Shown here one piece after another: positions 36,618-44,721 of a DNA stretch of 64,000 nucleotides (position 1 is the first letter of the stretch; the number at the start of each line of letters is the position of its first letter). Source of the stretch: Ferrimicrobium sp. (GTDB taxonomy: Bacteria > Actinomycetota > Acidimicrobiia > Acidimicrobiales > Acidimicrobiaceae); NCBI RefSeq assembly GCF_027364955.1, contig NZ_DAHXOI010000001.1, forward strand, positions 186,001-250,000. Reading direction: 5' to 3'. The translations under genes were made by a program, and so were the position numbers. The notes beneath the pieces were generated by a model that worked only from the letters and a program-made list of their open reading frames with translations, was not told the DNA's origin and searched no databases.

Positions 36618-37400
36618 TTGCTCGATCCTCGACTGGTTCTTGCACTCGTCGATGCGACGATTGAAGCGACCAACGGGATCGACTCGTCACCGTGGGAAAA
36701 ATCCCCTGGCGAGTGGGTGACTGAGCGGGATGTTGCGATCGAGTCCATGATGAAGATGCGGCTTGCGCCTCTCATCCCTGGGAGTCGAGTCCTTGGGGAG
36801 GAGTGGGCAGCGCACGATGGGGAGTGGCCCAGCTGGATCGGTTGTGGGCCGGTATGGGTGATCGACCCAATCGATGGTACCGCGAACTATGTGGCTGGTG
36901 TTGGACCAGTCGCTACCATGGTAGGGCTTGTACTGGATGGGTCACCATGCCTGAGCTGCATTCGGCTGCATAATGGCCCGGCGCTTATCGCTGATTCGTC
37001 GAGGGTGATGGTTATCGACCAACCGATTCAGTCCACAGAGCGACGAGCACGAAGTCGGGGAATGGTCTCCTCGCGATTCCTACCCAGAACTGTTGCCGAA
37101 CAGTTTCTGGGTGTGCTGAGTGACGACTTTGATATCGTCGAGGGTTCTGGTTGCGCAGGGAGCGACTATCTCGAGCTGGTGAGCGGTACCTTTGACTTTC
37201 TCATCTACGAACGGGTTCTACCTTGGGATCACGTCCCAGGAGCTCATGCCGCGACCGTCTGGGGCGCTTCGGCACGCATGGGGGACGGCTGCCTGTATCA
37301 GGCGCAACCGGAAGGGGCTGGCCTGGTCGTTAGTCGGGAAGAGGTCCTTACTCAGCACTTGTTAGGACTTCGGCGATCAGCACTCCGGGCGGAGTCATAA
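36618..37400 (+). CDS. Inositol monophosphatase family phosphatase
   Basis: A 260-residue metal-dependent sugar/inositol phosphatase. Metal-binding motifs are intact: GEEW near residue 60, DPIDGT near residue 88 and WDHVPGA near 205. Possible substrates are inositol-1-phosphate (a mycothiol precursor step, fitting the neighbouring mca), histidinol phosphate or PAP. The TTG start directly abuts the upstream TAG. The C-terminal third is less conserved. Confidence 0.85.
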   Translation: MLDPRLVLALVDATIEATNGIDSSPWEKSPGEWVTERDVAIESMMKMRLAPLIPGSRVLGEEWAAHDGEWPSWIGCGPVWVIDPIDGTANYVAGVGPVATMVGLVLDGSPCLSCIRLHNGPALIADSSRVMVIDQPIQSTERRARSRGMVSSRFLPRTVAEQFLGVLSDDFDIVEGSGCAGSDYLELVSGTFDFLIYERVLPWDHVPGAHAATVWGASARMGDGCLYQAQPEGAGLVVSREEVLTQHLLGLRRSALRAES

Positions 37401-37514
37401 GGTCAAGGTTGCCTGAGTCGCAATGTCGTCGATGAGCTGCGAGGGCGTCGGTATCGTCATCGATGGAGTACTGTGACGGTGCCGACCCAGTGACGGCGGT
37501 CGGTCACCTTGACC
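37401..37514. other. Inverted-repeat region between convergent genes
   Basis: GGTCAAGGT (37401-37409) is repeated inverted at 37506-37514, and inside lies a second stem, 37479-37487 with 37498-37507 (one bulged base). The two stems share bases and so are mutually exclusive. The 209-nt gap between the IMPase and ChbG-like genes has no other feature. It may act as a terminator region. Confidence 0.35.
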
Positions 37515-37609
37515 CGATTGGGTTGTTGGTGTGTCGAACGCAACTAGTGGAGGTTTGTGTTCCAGGGTCGGATTGTGATGCGAACTCCCACCCCTGTCGT
37601 CAGGCTGGC

Positions 37610-38440
37610 TCAGGTGGTGTGGTGTAGATCTGGGTGTCGATGCGGTTCTGTCTCGCGATACCCGTCTTGGGTGATAGCGAACTTGGCGAGGAGTCGGGTG
37701 AGCCTGGTGGTCGCTTGCGGTAGCTCTTCTGCGTCAATAAGAAGGGTCGTCCTCGTCCCGTAGGTTTGGAGCTCAGGGGTATCCGCACCAAAGGTCACCG
37801 ATACTTCCGTGACGCCTGCGGTCTGGGCGCCAAGTTCATCCTCCAAGAAGTTCAGAAGTCGTGCGATCGAGGTGATCTCGTCTCGGGGGATCACCAGGAT
37901 CTTGTCGATGGTCCTAATCCCGCGCTGACGAGCCAATGTATAGGCATCGTAGCCGAGATGATTTTCGTCGCTCATCGAGGTCAGACGAAGGGGAATGCAG
38001 AACTCTTCAGCCAGACCGAAGAGGACATCAGCAAGATCGGCTCTGGGCCAGATGGAGTCCTCAAGGACCGCCAGGTGCGAGACGCTGATGCCCCAGAGAA
38101 TCGCGCGCTCAAGTTGGGCGCGCAGCTCATGGTAAACCTCTACTGCGTCGGCATGTTCAAGCAGGTCTTCGACGGTCGTAGGGAACGTTCCATCGCCTCC
38201 CATCAGTGTTGGTGCATAGGTGAGCGGACGATAGCCAAGGATTGGGTGAGGCGATGTGAGCACGAGCTCTACGCCAAGATCCTCGCCTCGGTAACGCTTG
38301 ACCACTTCGCGAGCCCAAGCGCCGACGACGTTGAGCCGTCCGCTGGTAGCAAAACCACTCTTCATTGCGAGGAACCCGGCTGAGGTCGTCGCTTCAGTCA
38401 CGCCGAGACTATCGGCAACGAGAATGAGTTGTTTGGCCAC
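37610..38440 (-). CDS. ChbG/YdjC-family deacetylase homologue lacking metal ligands
   Basis: A 276-residue homologue of the ChbG/HpnK/YdjC carbohydrate deacetylases; the framework is clear (TYAPTLMGGDGTFPTTVEDL, AQLERAILWGISVSHL, DTPELQTYG). All three metal-binding positions differ: ADDxG is VADSLG (Asp to Ser11), GVHLTL is GVELVL (His to Glu58), and HLDSH is HLAVL (His to Leu126). The late LHPA His is also missing. It is probably a pseudo-enzyme or sugar-binding protein. It starts 15 nt after ftsH with AAAGGAG overlapping the ftsH stop, so they form an operon. The alignment is from memory of the family. Confidence 0.78.
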   Translation of the reverse strand: MAKQLILVADSLGVTEATTSAGFLAMKSGFATSGRLNVVGAWAREVVKRYRGEDLGVELVLTSPHPILGYRPLTYAPTLMGGDGTFPTTVEDLLEHADAVEVYHELRAQLERAILWGISVSHLAVLEDSIWPRADLADVLFGLAEEFCIPLRLTSMSDENHLGYDAYTLARQRGIRTIDKILVIPRDEITSIARLLNFLEDELGAQTAGVTEVSVTFGADTPELQTYGTRTTLLIDAEELPQATTRLTRLLAKFAITQDGYRETEPHRHPDLHHTT

Positions 38441-38454
38441 CTAGGGGCTCTCCT

Positions 38455-40425
38455 TTAGTCGTTGGGAGTGGCGGTGGAGTGGTTAGTGTTTTCAGCGATT
38501 GCAAGTCCAGCCGTTGGGCGAAAGTCCTCAAGTTTGGCGATCGAGGCGTTCTTTTTGCCCTCAGGGTGCACAGGCTTGCCAAAGGCTTTATCAACCAATT
38601 CAGCGACATCGGCACCGGAGATCGTTTCGCGTTCAAGGAGTGCATTTGCGACGTTGACGAGGCCCGGGAGATGGGTCTTGAGTATCTTCGAAGCTCGCTC
38701 CTCTTGCTCGCGGAGGATGCGCTCCACCTCCTCATCCACCAGCCTGGCGGTTCTATCGGAGTAGTCCGATGAGTGCAGCAGGTCTTCACCTAGGAAGACG
38801 ACGTTTTGCGAGCCCCAAGCCATCGGGCCGATCCGTTCGCTCATGCCCCATTCGCGCACCATCCTTCGTGCGAGCTCGGTATTTCCTTGAAGATCGTTGC
38901 TCGCACCCGTGGAGAGGTCCCCATACACCAGGAGTTCTGCAACACGTCCACCCATACGAACAACCAGCGAGTCCTCAATGTACTCTTTCGGGTACAGATG
39001 GCGCTCCTCAAGCGGTAGCTGTTGAGTTACACCCAGTGCCATGCCGGTTGGTAGGATCGTCACTTTGTGTACAGGATCCGAGTACTGGAGTACGTAGGCG
39101 AGCACGGCATGTCCACCTTCGTGAAAGGCGACACGCTCTTTCTCTTCGTCTGAGAGGATGGTCGACTCTCGACGCTGTCCCATGAGGACGCGATCACGAG
39201 AATACTCGAAGTCTTCCATGTCGATTTCGGAAGAACTGCGACGGACCGCACTCAATGCCGCCTCATTGACGAGATTGGCAAGATCAGCACCGCTCATGCC
39301 TGGCGTGCCGCGCGCGACGACGGTCAGGTCGACATCGTCGGCGAGCTTTTTGGATCGGGTATGTACCTCAAGAATTGCTGTCCGCTCGTCGAGGTCGGGG
39401 AGTGGTACCACTACCTGCCGGTCGAAACGACCAGGGCGCAAAAGTGCAGGATCAAGAATATCAGGACGGTTGGTTGCCGCCATCACGACGATCCCCTCCG
39501 CTGGGTCGAAGCCGTCCATCTCGGAGAGCATCTGGTTCAAGGTCTGCTCACGCTCGTCGTGCCCTCCTCCGAGGCCGGTACCGCGCTTACGACCGATGGA
39601 GTCAATCTCATCGATGAAGATAATAGAGGGCGCTTGCTTGCGGGCGGTTTGGAAGAGGTCGCGAACGCGGCTAGCCCCGACACCGACGAACATCTCCATA
39701 AAATCTGAGCCACTGACGGACATAAACGGCACACCAGCCTCACCGGCCACGGCCCTTGCGAGCAGTGTCTTGCCGGTGCCAGGAGGCCCAACGAGAAGGA
39801 TGCCCTTGGGGATACGTGCGCCGAGGTTGGTGAAACGGGTGGGGTCGCTGAGAAACTCGACGATCTCCTTCACCTCTCCCTTCACTCCTTGATAGCCAGC
39901 GATGTCATCAAAGGTCGTGCGCGGGCGTTCAGGAGAGTAGACGCGCGCCTTTGACCGTCCAATCGACATAATCCCCGACATCGAACCCTGGGTCCGGCGG
40001 CTGATGAATATCCACACGAGGGCGAAGCCGCCGATCAGAATCGCATACTCAATGATGGTGCCAAGAATGCTGGGAGTTGTTGTCTGGAAGTTGTAGCTGA
40101 CGCCAGCCTTCTTCAGCGCCGTGATCTCGCTCTGGAAGGCGGGGAGTGGCCCATAGAGGCTGTAACTCTTGCCGTTTGTCAAGGTACCCGTAATTTGCCC
40201 AGACGAGTTGTCAATCAGGGCAGTTTTGATGTGATGGGAACTCACATTCGAGAGAAACTGACTGTAGGTCAGTGTCTTGGCGGTCGGTCCATGATTGAAG
40301 AGAGACACGAGAAGAACGACGACCACGAGCCCGATCAGGAGCCCAAAGGTTATTCGCGCACGGCGATCGTTGCCTTGTTGTTGACCGCTGTTACCGGGTC
40401 GCATATTTTGAGGAGTGCGGCTCAT
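38455..40425 (-). CDS. ftsH: ATP-dependent zinc metalloprotease FtsH
   Basis: A 656-residue membrane AAA+ protease that degrades misfolded membrane proteins and regulatory proteins. Two helices (about 25-43 and 118-140) flank an extracytoplasmic domain. Walker A GPPGTGKT is at about 212-219, Walker [12 protein letters not shown] follows, then the SRH region, and the zinc site HEGGH is at about 435-439. The longest frame runs upstream to 40683, but ATG 40425 gives the normal N-terminus and has TAGCAT exactly 7 nt upstream, suggesting leaderless transcription. The downstream gene is a degenerate ChbG homologue. Confidence 0.95.
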   Translation of the reverse strand: MSRTPQNMRPGNSGQQQGNDRRARITFGLLIGLVVVVLLVSLFNHGPTAKTLTYSQFLSNVSSHHIKTALIDNSSGQITGTLTNGKSYSLYGPLPAFQSEITALKKAGVSYNFQTTTPSILGTIIEYAILIGGFALVWIFISRRTQGSMSGIMSIGRSKARVYSPERPRTTFDDIAGYQGVKGEVKEIVEFLSDPTRFTNLGARIPKGILLVGPPGTGKTLLARAVAGEAGVPFMSVSGSDFMEMFVGVGASRVRDLFQTARKQAPSIIFIDEIDSIGRKRGTGLGGGHDEREQTLNQMLSEMDGFDPAEGIVVMAATNRPDILDPALLRPGRFDRQVVVPLPDLDERTAILEVHTRSKKLADDVDLTVVARGTPGMSGADLANLVNEAALSAVRRSSSEIDMEDFEYSRDRVLMGQRRESTILSDEEKERVAFHEGGHAVLAYVLQYSDPVHKVTILPTGMALGVTQQLPLEERHLYPKEYIEDSLVVRMGGRVAELLVYGDLSTGASNDLQGNTELARRMVREWGMSERIGPMAWGSQNVVFLGEDLLHSSDYSDRTARLVDEEVERILREQEERASKILKTHLPGLVNVANALLERETISGADVAELVDKAFGKPVHPEGKKNASIAKLEDFRPTAGLAIAENTNHSTATPND

Positions 40426-40432
40426 TGCTACT

Positions 40433-40438
40433 ATGCTA
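40433..40438 (-). promoter_or_regulatory. -10 element for leaderless ftsH
   Basis: TAGCAT on the minus strand, 7 nt, then ATG 40425; no Shine-Dalgarno is present. Confidence 0.5.
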
Positions 40439-40572
40439 GGCGGTTTGGCACCAATTGAGAAACCTAGTGCGCCAAGTCTCGTAGTGCATATCGGTGGCTG
40501 TTCCTCAGGTTGAGATGCCCGAGCGTTGATGGCGCGGCAACTTCGGTGGAATGCGTGAGGAAGGAGCGATGC

Positions 40573-41310
40573 GTGGAGGTGACAAAGGGCCGACCGGCTC
40601 CACTCTGGTTTCCTCCGGTCGTCCTCGGCTTGGCGTTGGTGTCGAGCACGATTTTTCTCTCTGTCGGGATCTCGGTCTCCCACTTCTCAGGGCCGGCAAC
40701 CCTCTCTCGCCTAACCCCATTCTTGTTGCTTATGGACGAAATTGGGTTGTGGGTCTTCTTTGTGGGTGGCGCAGCTTTTGCCGCGCATACCTACTGGCGT
40801 GAACCCTTCTTCGCGTTGATTGGATGGCACCTTCGACCACTCGTTGACGTGCCAGTAGGGATAGTCGCCGGTGTCGTCTCCCAGTTGGTGATTGTCCCCC
40901 TGCTGTACCTCCCTTTCGAGGCGATCAATCCCTCACTCTCACGGTCCCTATCGAAACCTGCACAGTCCATCGTTGGTATTGGTCATGGCGAGGGGCTCAT
41001 CGTGATCGCCTTTGTTTTGGTGATCGGGGCACCCGTGTGTGAGGAGATTTTCTTTCGTGGACTCACTTTGGCGGTGCTCCGTGACCGGTTGGGGCGATTT
41101 GGACCAGTGCTTCGGGCGACATTGGCGATCCTTGGTAGCGCCTTGCTCTTTGCCCTCGCACACTTCGAACCGTTGCAGTTCGCTGGCCTCTTTGCCGTCG
41201 GTTGTGTGTTCGGGGGCCTTATGTGGCGGACGAAGCGACTCGGCACGTCGATCATCGCTCATGCAACCTTCAACCTGGTGGCATTGCTTGCGCTCGTGCA
41301 CGTACACTGA
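40573..41310 (+). CDS. CPBP-family intramembrane glutamic endopeptidase
   Basis: A 245-residue membrane protein with about six to eight helices. The CAAX/Rce1-type catalytic motifs are present: EEIFFRGL (EExxxR), FALAHFEPLQF and the final HATFNLVALL. Such proteins cleave membrane substrates or act in bacteriocin immunity. GTG 40573 follows AAGGAG by six nt; upstream codons back to 40510 are unlikely. The gene is divergent from ftsH, from which it is separated by 147 nt. Confidence 0.85.
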   Translation: MEVTKGRPAPLWFPPVVLGLALVSSTIFLSVGISVSHFSGPATLSRLTPFLLLMDEIGLWVFFVGGAAFAAHTYWREPFFALIGWHLRPLVDVPVGIVAGVVSQLVIVPLLYLPFEAINPSLSRSLSKPAQSIVGIGHGEGLIVIAFVLVIGAPVCEEIFFRGLTLAVLRDRLGRFGPVLRATLAILGSALLFALAHFEPLQFAGLFAVGCVFGGLMWRTKRLGTSIIAHATFNLVALLALVHVH

Positions 41311-41356
41311 TGCGTATAAGAGCGAGTGCCGATGCGATGCATCAGGTTAATTATCG

Positions 41357-42055
41357 TTATTGAAGCTGGCCACACGCCAACACGAGCGTGGGAAGCGAGA
41401 CAAACGAAGCTGGGTCTGGGTCAACGCCGGTCATGGCTGCGAGATAGCGTCCCGCCAGCGACCCACCCAAACCCACTGGGGTAAAAGCGGCGATGCTGGG
41501 CTCGCTGACACCCACCGCCGCGAGCAGTTCGCACAGGCGCAGGCCGATGTCTGGGTTCGCAATCTCGTCGGTCCCAACGCTGAGCGGGTGACCCTCGACT
41601 CTTCCGGTTGACGTAATTGGCTCCATCAAGACGAGGTGGCCACTTGGTCGCACCCACTGTCGCATCCGCTCTACGGCTGCGAGAGGTGTTGCGAGGTTGA
41701 GGAGTAGGAAGCGGCAAAAGAGCACATCAACTTCGGTCGGTAACGTGAGCTCGTTCACCTCCTGGACGAGAGTCGTGATGGTGCAGTGTGCTCTCGTGTG
41801 TTCGCCAAACGGTGGGTCGAAAACGGTTGGATCGTGGTCAATGGCGTAGAGGGTGGTGTCGTAGGGGAGCACTTGGGCAACGTCGAAGGTGACACCCGCG
41901 TCACCGCATCCCACATCAGCGACCAGGTGTGGGTTCAAGCTCACGAGGAGATCGAGCAGATAATCGGTGGCTTGCGAATAAGGGTCACCGATGTCATCGT
42001 CGGTATTTGTCTGTCCACAATTGGATTTTGTCGGTATAAGGTGGCGATCTCCCAC
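41357..42055 (-). CDS. SAM-dependent methyltransferase, class I
   Basis: A 232-residue protein with motif I VADVGCGDAGVTFDVA (about residues 45-60), a motif II acidic residue in LYAIDHDP, and LFCRFLLLNLATP plus VRPSGHLVLMEP as later Rossmann motifs. The substrate is unknown. The GTG start at 42055 lies 6 nt after TAGCGT, with no ribosome site, suggesting leaderless expression from a palindromic -10 shared with the divergent gene at 42080. Confidence 0.83.
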   Translation of the reverse strand: MGDRHLIPTKSNCGQTNTDDDIGDPYSQATDYLLDLLVSLNPHLVADVGCGDAGVTFDVAQVLPYDTTLYAIDHDPTVFDPPFGEHTRAHCTITTLVQEVNELTLPTEVDVLFCRFLLLNLATPLAAVERMRQWVRPSGHLVLMEPITSTGRVEGHPLSVGTDEIANPDIGLRLCELLAAVGVSEPSIAAFTPVGLGGSLAGRYLAAMTGVDPDPASFVSLPTLVLACGQLQ

Positions 42056-42061
42056 ATTTCT

Positions 42062-42071
42062 ACGCTAGCGT
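42062..42071. promoter_or_regulatory. Palindromic bidirectional -10 element
   Basis: ACGCTAGCGT is a perfect 10-bp palindrome containing TAGCGT on both strands. On the minus strand it stands 6 nt before GTG 42055; on the plus strand (42066-42071) it stands 8 nt before GTG 42080. Both divergent genes could be leaderless and driven by overlapping -10 hexamers. Confidence 0.5.
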
Positions 42072-42079
42072 TATGGGTC

Positions 42080-42562
42080 GTGAATGCAACGTTAATACTC
42101 TGCGATTCTGCGCAGGTCAGTGAAGGTAAGCTCTTTCTCCTTGGCGGTGGGTGGTCGGTGACCGGCCCAGGTATGTCGCCGATGGCGATTGCAATGAAGG
42201 TCGATGTTGGGTGGAGCGAGGCTCCTGAGGCACATCACTGGGAGTTGTTTCTACAGGATAATGATGGCGGTGCCATCACGGTGGAGACGCCGGAGGGTCC
42301 ACAACCGGTCGAAGTGCGTGGTGATTTTCAAATCGGCACACCGCAAGGGGTACCTCTTGGCAGCGATATACCGGTGAATCTTGCGATTAACCTCGGTCCA
42401 CTCCCGCTACCACCAGGGGGTCGCTATCGCTGGATACTCACCATCGATGGTGAGTCTCAACCGGACTGGAATGCAACCTTCTCCACAATGGCGCTTCCGC
42501 AGGGCGACGTCGCTGAAGGCGGGGAACCAAGCGAGGCCCCGCGTCCAATCTCAGAGGACTAA
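42080..42562 (+). CDS. Conserved hypothetical protein
   Basis: About 160 residues, beginning VNATLILCDSAQVSEGKLFLLGG. The text is strand-rich (WELFLQDNDG, VEVRGDFQIGTPQGVPLG, NLAINLGPLPLPPGGRYRW, ILTIDGE) and looks like an immunoglobulin-like or beta-sandwich fold with no signal peptide. I recall similar uncharacterised actinobacterial proteins with the GGGWS and PLPLPPGRY elements but assign no function. GTG 42080 keeps the conserved opening; the frame is open back to 41786, antisense to the methyltransferase. It lies six nt ahead of a MaoC gene. Confidence 0.72.
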   Translation: MNATLILCDSAQVSEGKLFLLGGGWSVTGPGMSPMAIAMKVDVGWSEAPEAHHWELFLQDNDGGAITVETPEGPQPVEVRGDFQIGTPQGVPLGSDIPVNLAINLGPLPLPPGGRYRWILTIDGESQPDWNATFSTMALPQGDVAEGGEPSEAPRPISED

Positions 42563-42568
42563 CCCTCC

Positions 42569-43075
42569 ATGGGCGTGAGTGACCGACCCTTTGGTCGAGC
42601 GTTCGAAGATTTCGTCGTCGGTGATGTCTATCGTCATTGGCCTGGCAAGACCATCACCGAGGCGGACGACCACCTCTTTTGTATGATCACCATGAATCAT
42701 CATCCCTTGCACACGGATGCGTACTTCGCTGAGCACTCGACGGTGCACCAGCGGAATGTTGTAGTTGGCAACCTTGTCTACTCGATCGTCTTGGGAATGA
42801 GCGTTCCGGATATCTCCGGTTCTGCCATCGCGAATCTCGAAGTCGAGTCGCTCATCCATCGTAAGCCCACCTTCCACGGCGATACCATCTATGCGGAGTC
42901 GCGGGTACTCGCGGCCGAACCCTCAAAATCGAAGCCTGACCGCGGTATCGTGACGGTCGAGACCTTTGGTTATAATCAGGATGGCGACGAGGTGGTGTAC
43001 TTCCGTCGCAAGGTTATGGTTTGGCGCAAAGATTCGGTGCCGACGAGAAAATTCCCCTACGCTGAACCTCGCTGA
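42569..43075 (+). CDS. MaoC-like acyl dehydratase
   Basis: A 168-residue hot-dog-fold protein. GKTITEADDHLFCMITMNHHPLHTD covers the hydratase motif, although the usual catalytic Asp position reads Asn (TMNHHPLH), a variant I associate with one actinobacterial subfamily. VVGNLVYSIVLGMSV and ESRVLAAEPSKSKPDRGIV follow. It probably acts on an acyl-CoA such as a mesaconyl- or beta-hydroxyacyl-CoA. It is probably co-transcribed with the conserved hypothetical six nt upstream. Confidence 0.87.
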   Translation: MGVSDRPFGRAFEDFVVGDVYRHWPGKTITEADDHLFCMITMNHHPLHTDAYFAEHSTVHQRNVVVGNLVYSIVLGMSVPDISGSAIANLEVESLIHRKPTFHGDTIYAESRVLAAEPSKSKPDRGIVTVETFGYNQDGDEVVYFRRKVMVWRKDSVPTRKFPYAEPR

Positions 43076-43647
43076 CGCGTTCACCATCTCATCGGACAGG
43101 TTTGACTAGCCTGCCTCGCCTGAGGCATCGTTCATGCTGCGGTTTGGCGATATTCCATTATTTTCTCAAGGTCTGAGGGCGCAAGACGATGTTGTTCTGA
43201 GAGGAGATGAGCCGCTGACCTAGACCTCCCCCTCTCTGTCATGTGGCCTCTCCTCTCTCACAATGCACCGACATTGACGAACGTGATCGTGGCCGGCAAT
43301 CGCAGGTTTGTTACACTCGGATAACGGCTGGAGTGAAGGACGGCTGTTGGCAGGTGCCCCGCAGTTGGACTGATGCTGGTGAAGCGTGTCTGCTCATTTA
43401 GCTTGCGGGTTTGTCCTGGGCTTGGCGACGGAGAGGAAATTCTCTCTCGAGTGCGATGGGTCTTTGGGGCTTGACAAGCTCAGAACATCACGCGTTGTTT
43501 GTAGCCCATTATCAAGGCATTCCAGGCGCCTGGTTGACGCCAGGGTCGCTCTTCGAAGAGGTGCCTTCGAATTGCGCTACCTTCCGGACCTTCGCGATGA
43601 GTCTTGACGGCAGCCCTCCCTCTGTTCTGAATAGATGCTGTTGTGTA

Positions 43648-43677
43648 AAAGGGGGCTCCTTTGAAGGAAGCTCCTTT
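43648..43677 (+). terminator. Hairpin in intergenic region, possible terminator
   Basis: Arms of 12 nt (starting AAAGGGGG and ending CTCCTTT) pair with two internal mismatches and one G-T around a TTTGAA loop. A short TTT closes the second arm. It would end any plus-strand transcript from the upstream gap. Confidence 0.35.
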
Positions 43678-44094
43678 GTGTCATTCGCGAGATGAGGTGC
43701 CGTTTGGCGCTCTGCTGAGCAAGTTCCCGTACGAAGCACTTGTCATACTGGACAACTCGTCATACTGTCTCTTGCGATGATCAATCAGCACTATTGGCCT
43801 GGTGTGCGAATGTAATCGTCTCCTATGATGCCGGCCAGTGGATCGATAGACGACGGGTGCCACCTCTTTGTTCCCTGCGCATCGTGGTGGGTGGGGGCAA
43901 TGTCCACGGTGGAAACGGTGTCGTGGGATGAGTTTGTCATAACCACCTTGTCATGCGATCCCTACGTCATGCTCGGTAGAACGATGCGGAATCGGCGCGA
44001 TGTTGTTCGCTGTTTGGTGCCGGCCGAGGTGGCGAGTCAACGGAACTGTCCAATGGTTGCAGTAACACGAGACGTTATCTGGACATAAAAGAGA

Positions 44095-44100
44095 TATAAC
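44095..44100 (+). promoter_or_regulatory. -10-like TATAAC before the sigma gene
   Basis: TATAAC just upstream of ATG 44104. It is too close for a leaderless start at that codon, so the transcript would probably begin near 44107 and translation at ATG 44125, behind AGGGGG. Confidence 0.35.
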
Positions 44101-44124
44101 CTAATGGCCACGCAGGGGGTATCG

Positions 44125-44721
44125 ATGACAGAGGAGCGGCAGGAACGTTTTGACGCGCTGTACCGCTCAACACGAGCCAAAATACTTGCCTATGCACTGC
44201 GACGGGTCCCTTCAACTGAGGATGCCGCGGATGTCTTGGCGGAGACATTCACCGTGGCTTGGCGAAGGTTGGAGCAGGCCCCTGCTGGTGACGCCGCGCT
44301 CCTATGGCTCTACGGCATTGCTCACAATGTCGTTCGCAACGACGGTCGCAGTCGTAGGCGACGTTCGCAGCTCGTGGGGCGGATTGCTCAGCAGATACCT
44401 GAAACTCAATGGTGGAGTGTCGCTCGCGACGAAGACCGTCTGGTCGCGCTCATGTGCTTGGCGAGACTTCCCCGGGATGACCGAGAAGTACTGATGTTGG
44501 TGGCCTGGGAAGGACTTACACCGTCGGCGATTGCTACGGTCCTGGGATGCTCTCCTGGGGCAGCGAGGGCGCGTATCCATCGCGCTCGCCGGCGTCTTGA
44601 ACTGGCGATCCATACGGCGGGAGTAGAGGAAAAGCATCGAAACGATGTCAGTACGCATGGGTCGACAACGCCCGTAGTAGATCTATTCACCAATGATGTT
44701 AAGGGAGAGAGGCCACAATGA
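44125..44721 (+). CDS. ECF-type RNA polymerase sigma factor
   Basis: About 198 residues. Region 2 has FDALYRSTRAKILAYALRR and DAADVLAETFTVAWRR; region 4 has LARLPRDDREVLMLVAWEGL with the helix-turn-helix GLTPSAIATVLGCSPGAARARIHRARRRL. A C-terminal tail of about 35 residues follows. It would redirect polymerase to a small regulon. ATG 44125 has AGGGGG five nt upstream; ATG 44104 adds seven residues. The stop overlaps the next start (ATGA), so the membrane propeller protein is made in fixed proportion, as for sigma/anti-sigma pairs. Confidence 0.9.
   Translation: MTEERQERFDALYRSTRAKILAYALRRVPSTEDAADVLAETFTVAWRRLEQAPAGDAALLWLYGIAHNVVRNDGRSRRRRSQLVGRIAQQIPETQWWSVARDEDRLVALMCLARLPRDDREVLMLVAWEGLTPSAIATVLGCSPGAARARIHRARRRLELAIHTAGVEEKHRNDVSTHGSTTPVVDLFTNDVKGERPQ

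Larger units (their letters stand above)
43076..44124. other. About 1 kb without a convincing gene
   Basis: No open frame here looks like a protein I recognise. It contains short structured elements: GAGAG-GAAATT-CTCTC near 43430, a 12-bp palindrome CCAGGCGCCTGG (43522-43533) with a third CCAGG copy nearby, and a strong hairpin at 43648-43677. A TACACT hexamer lies at 43312-43317. Together these allow a non-coding RNA of about 350 nt on the plus strand, but the evidence is weak. I checked by eye for tmRNA, RNase P, SRP and tRNA landmarks and saw none. The 3' part holds the sigma-factor promoter. Confidence 0.4.

Noticed and set aside
37120-37600. CRISPR-like repeats
   Set aside because: The repeated GGTCAAGGT units are inverted, not direct, and there is no regular spacer pattern. 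No CRISPR array was seen anywhere in the window.
43324-43420. Possible cobalamin riboswitch (ggtgccccgcagt)
   Set aside because: Only a short CCCCGCA-like stretch fits; the B12-box and other conserved helices are not there, and no B12 gene follows.
43411-43695. 95-codon plus-strand frame in the 1-kb gap
   Set aside because: No ribosome site, no recognisable motif, and it overlaps a hairpin and a palindrome; coding is not supported.
43640-43700. tmRNA or SRP RNA end
   Set aside because: GGAAGGAAGC-like text is absent and no CCA-ending tRNA-like domain is visible.
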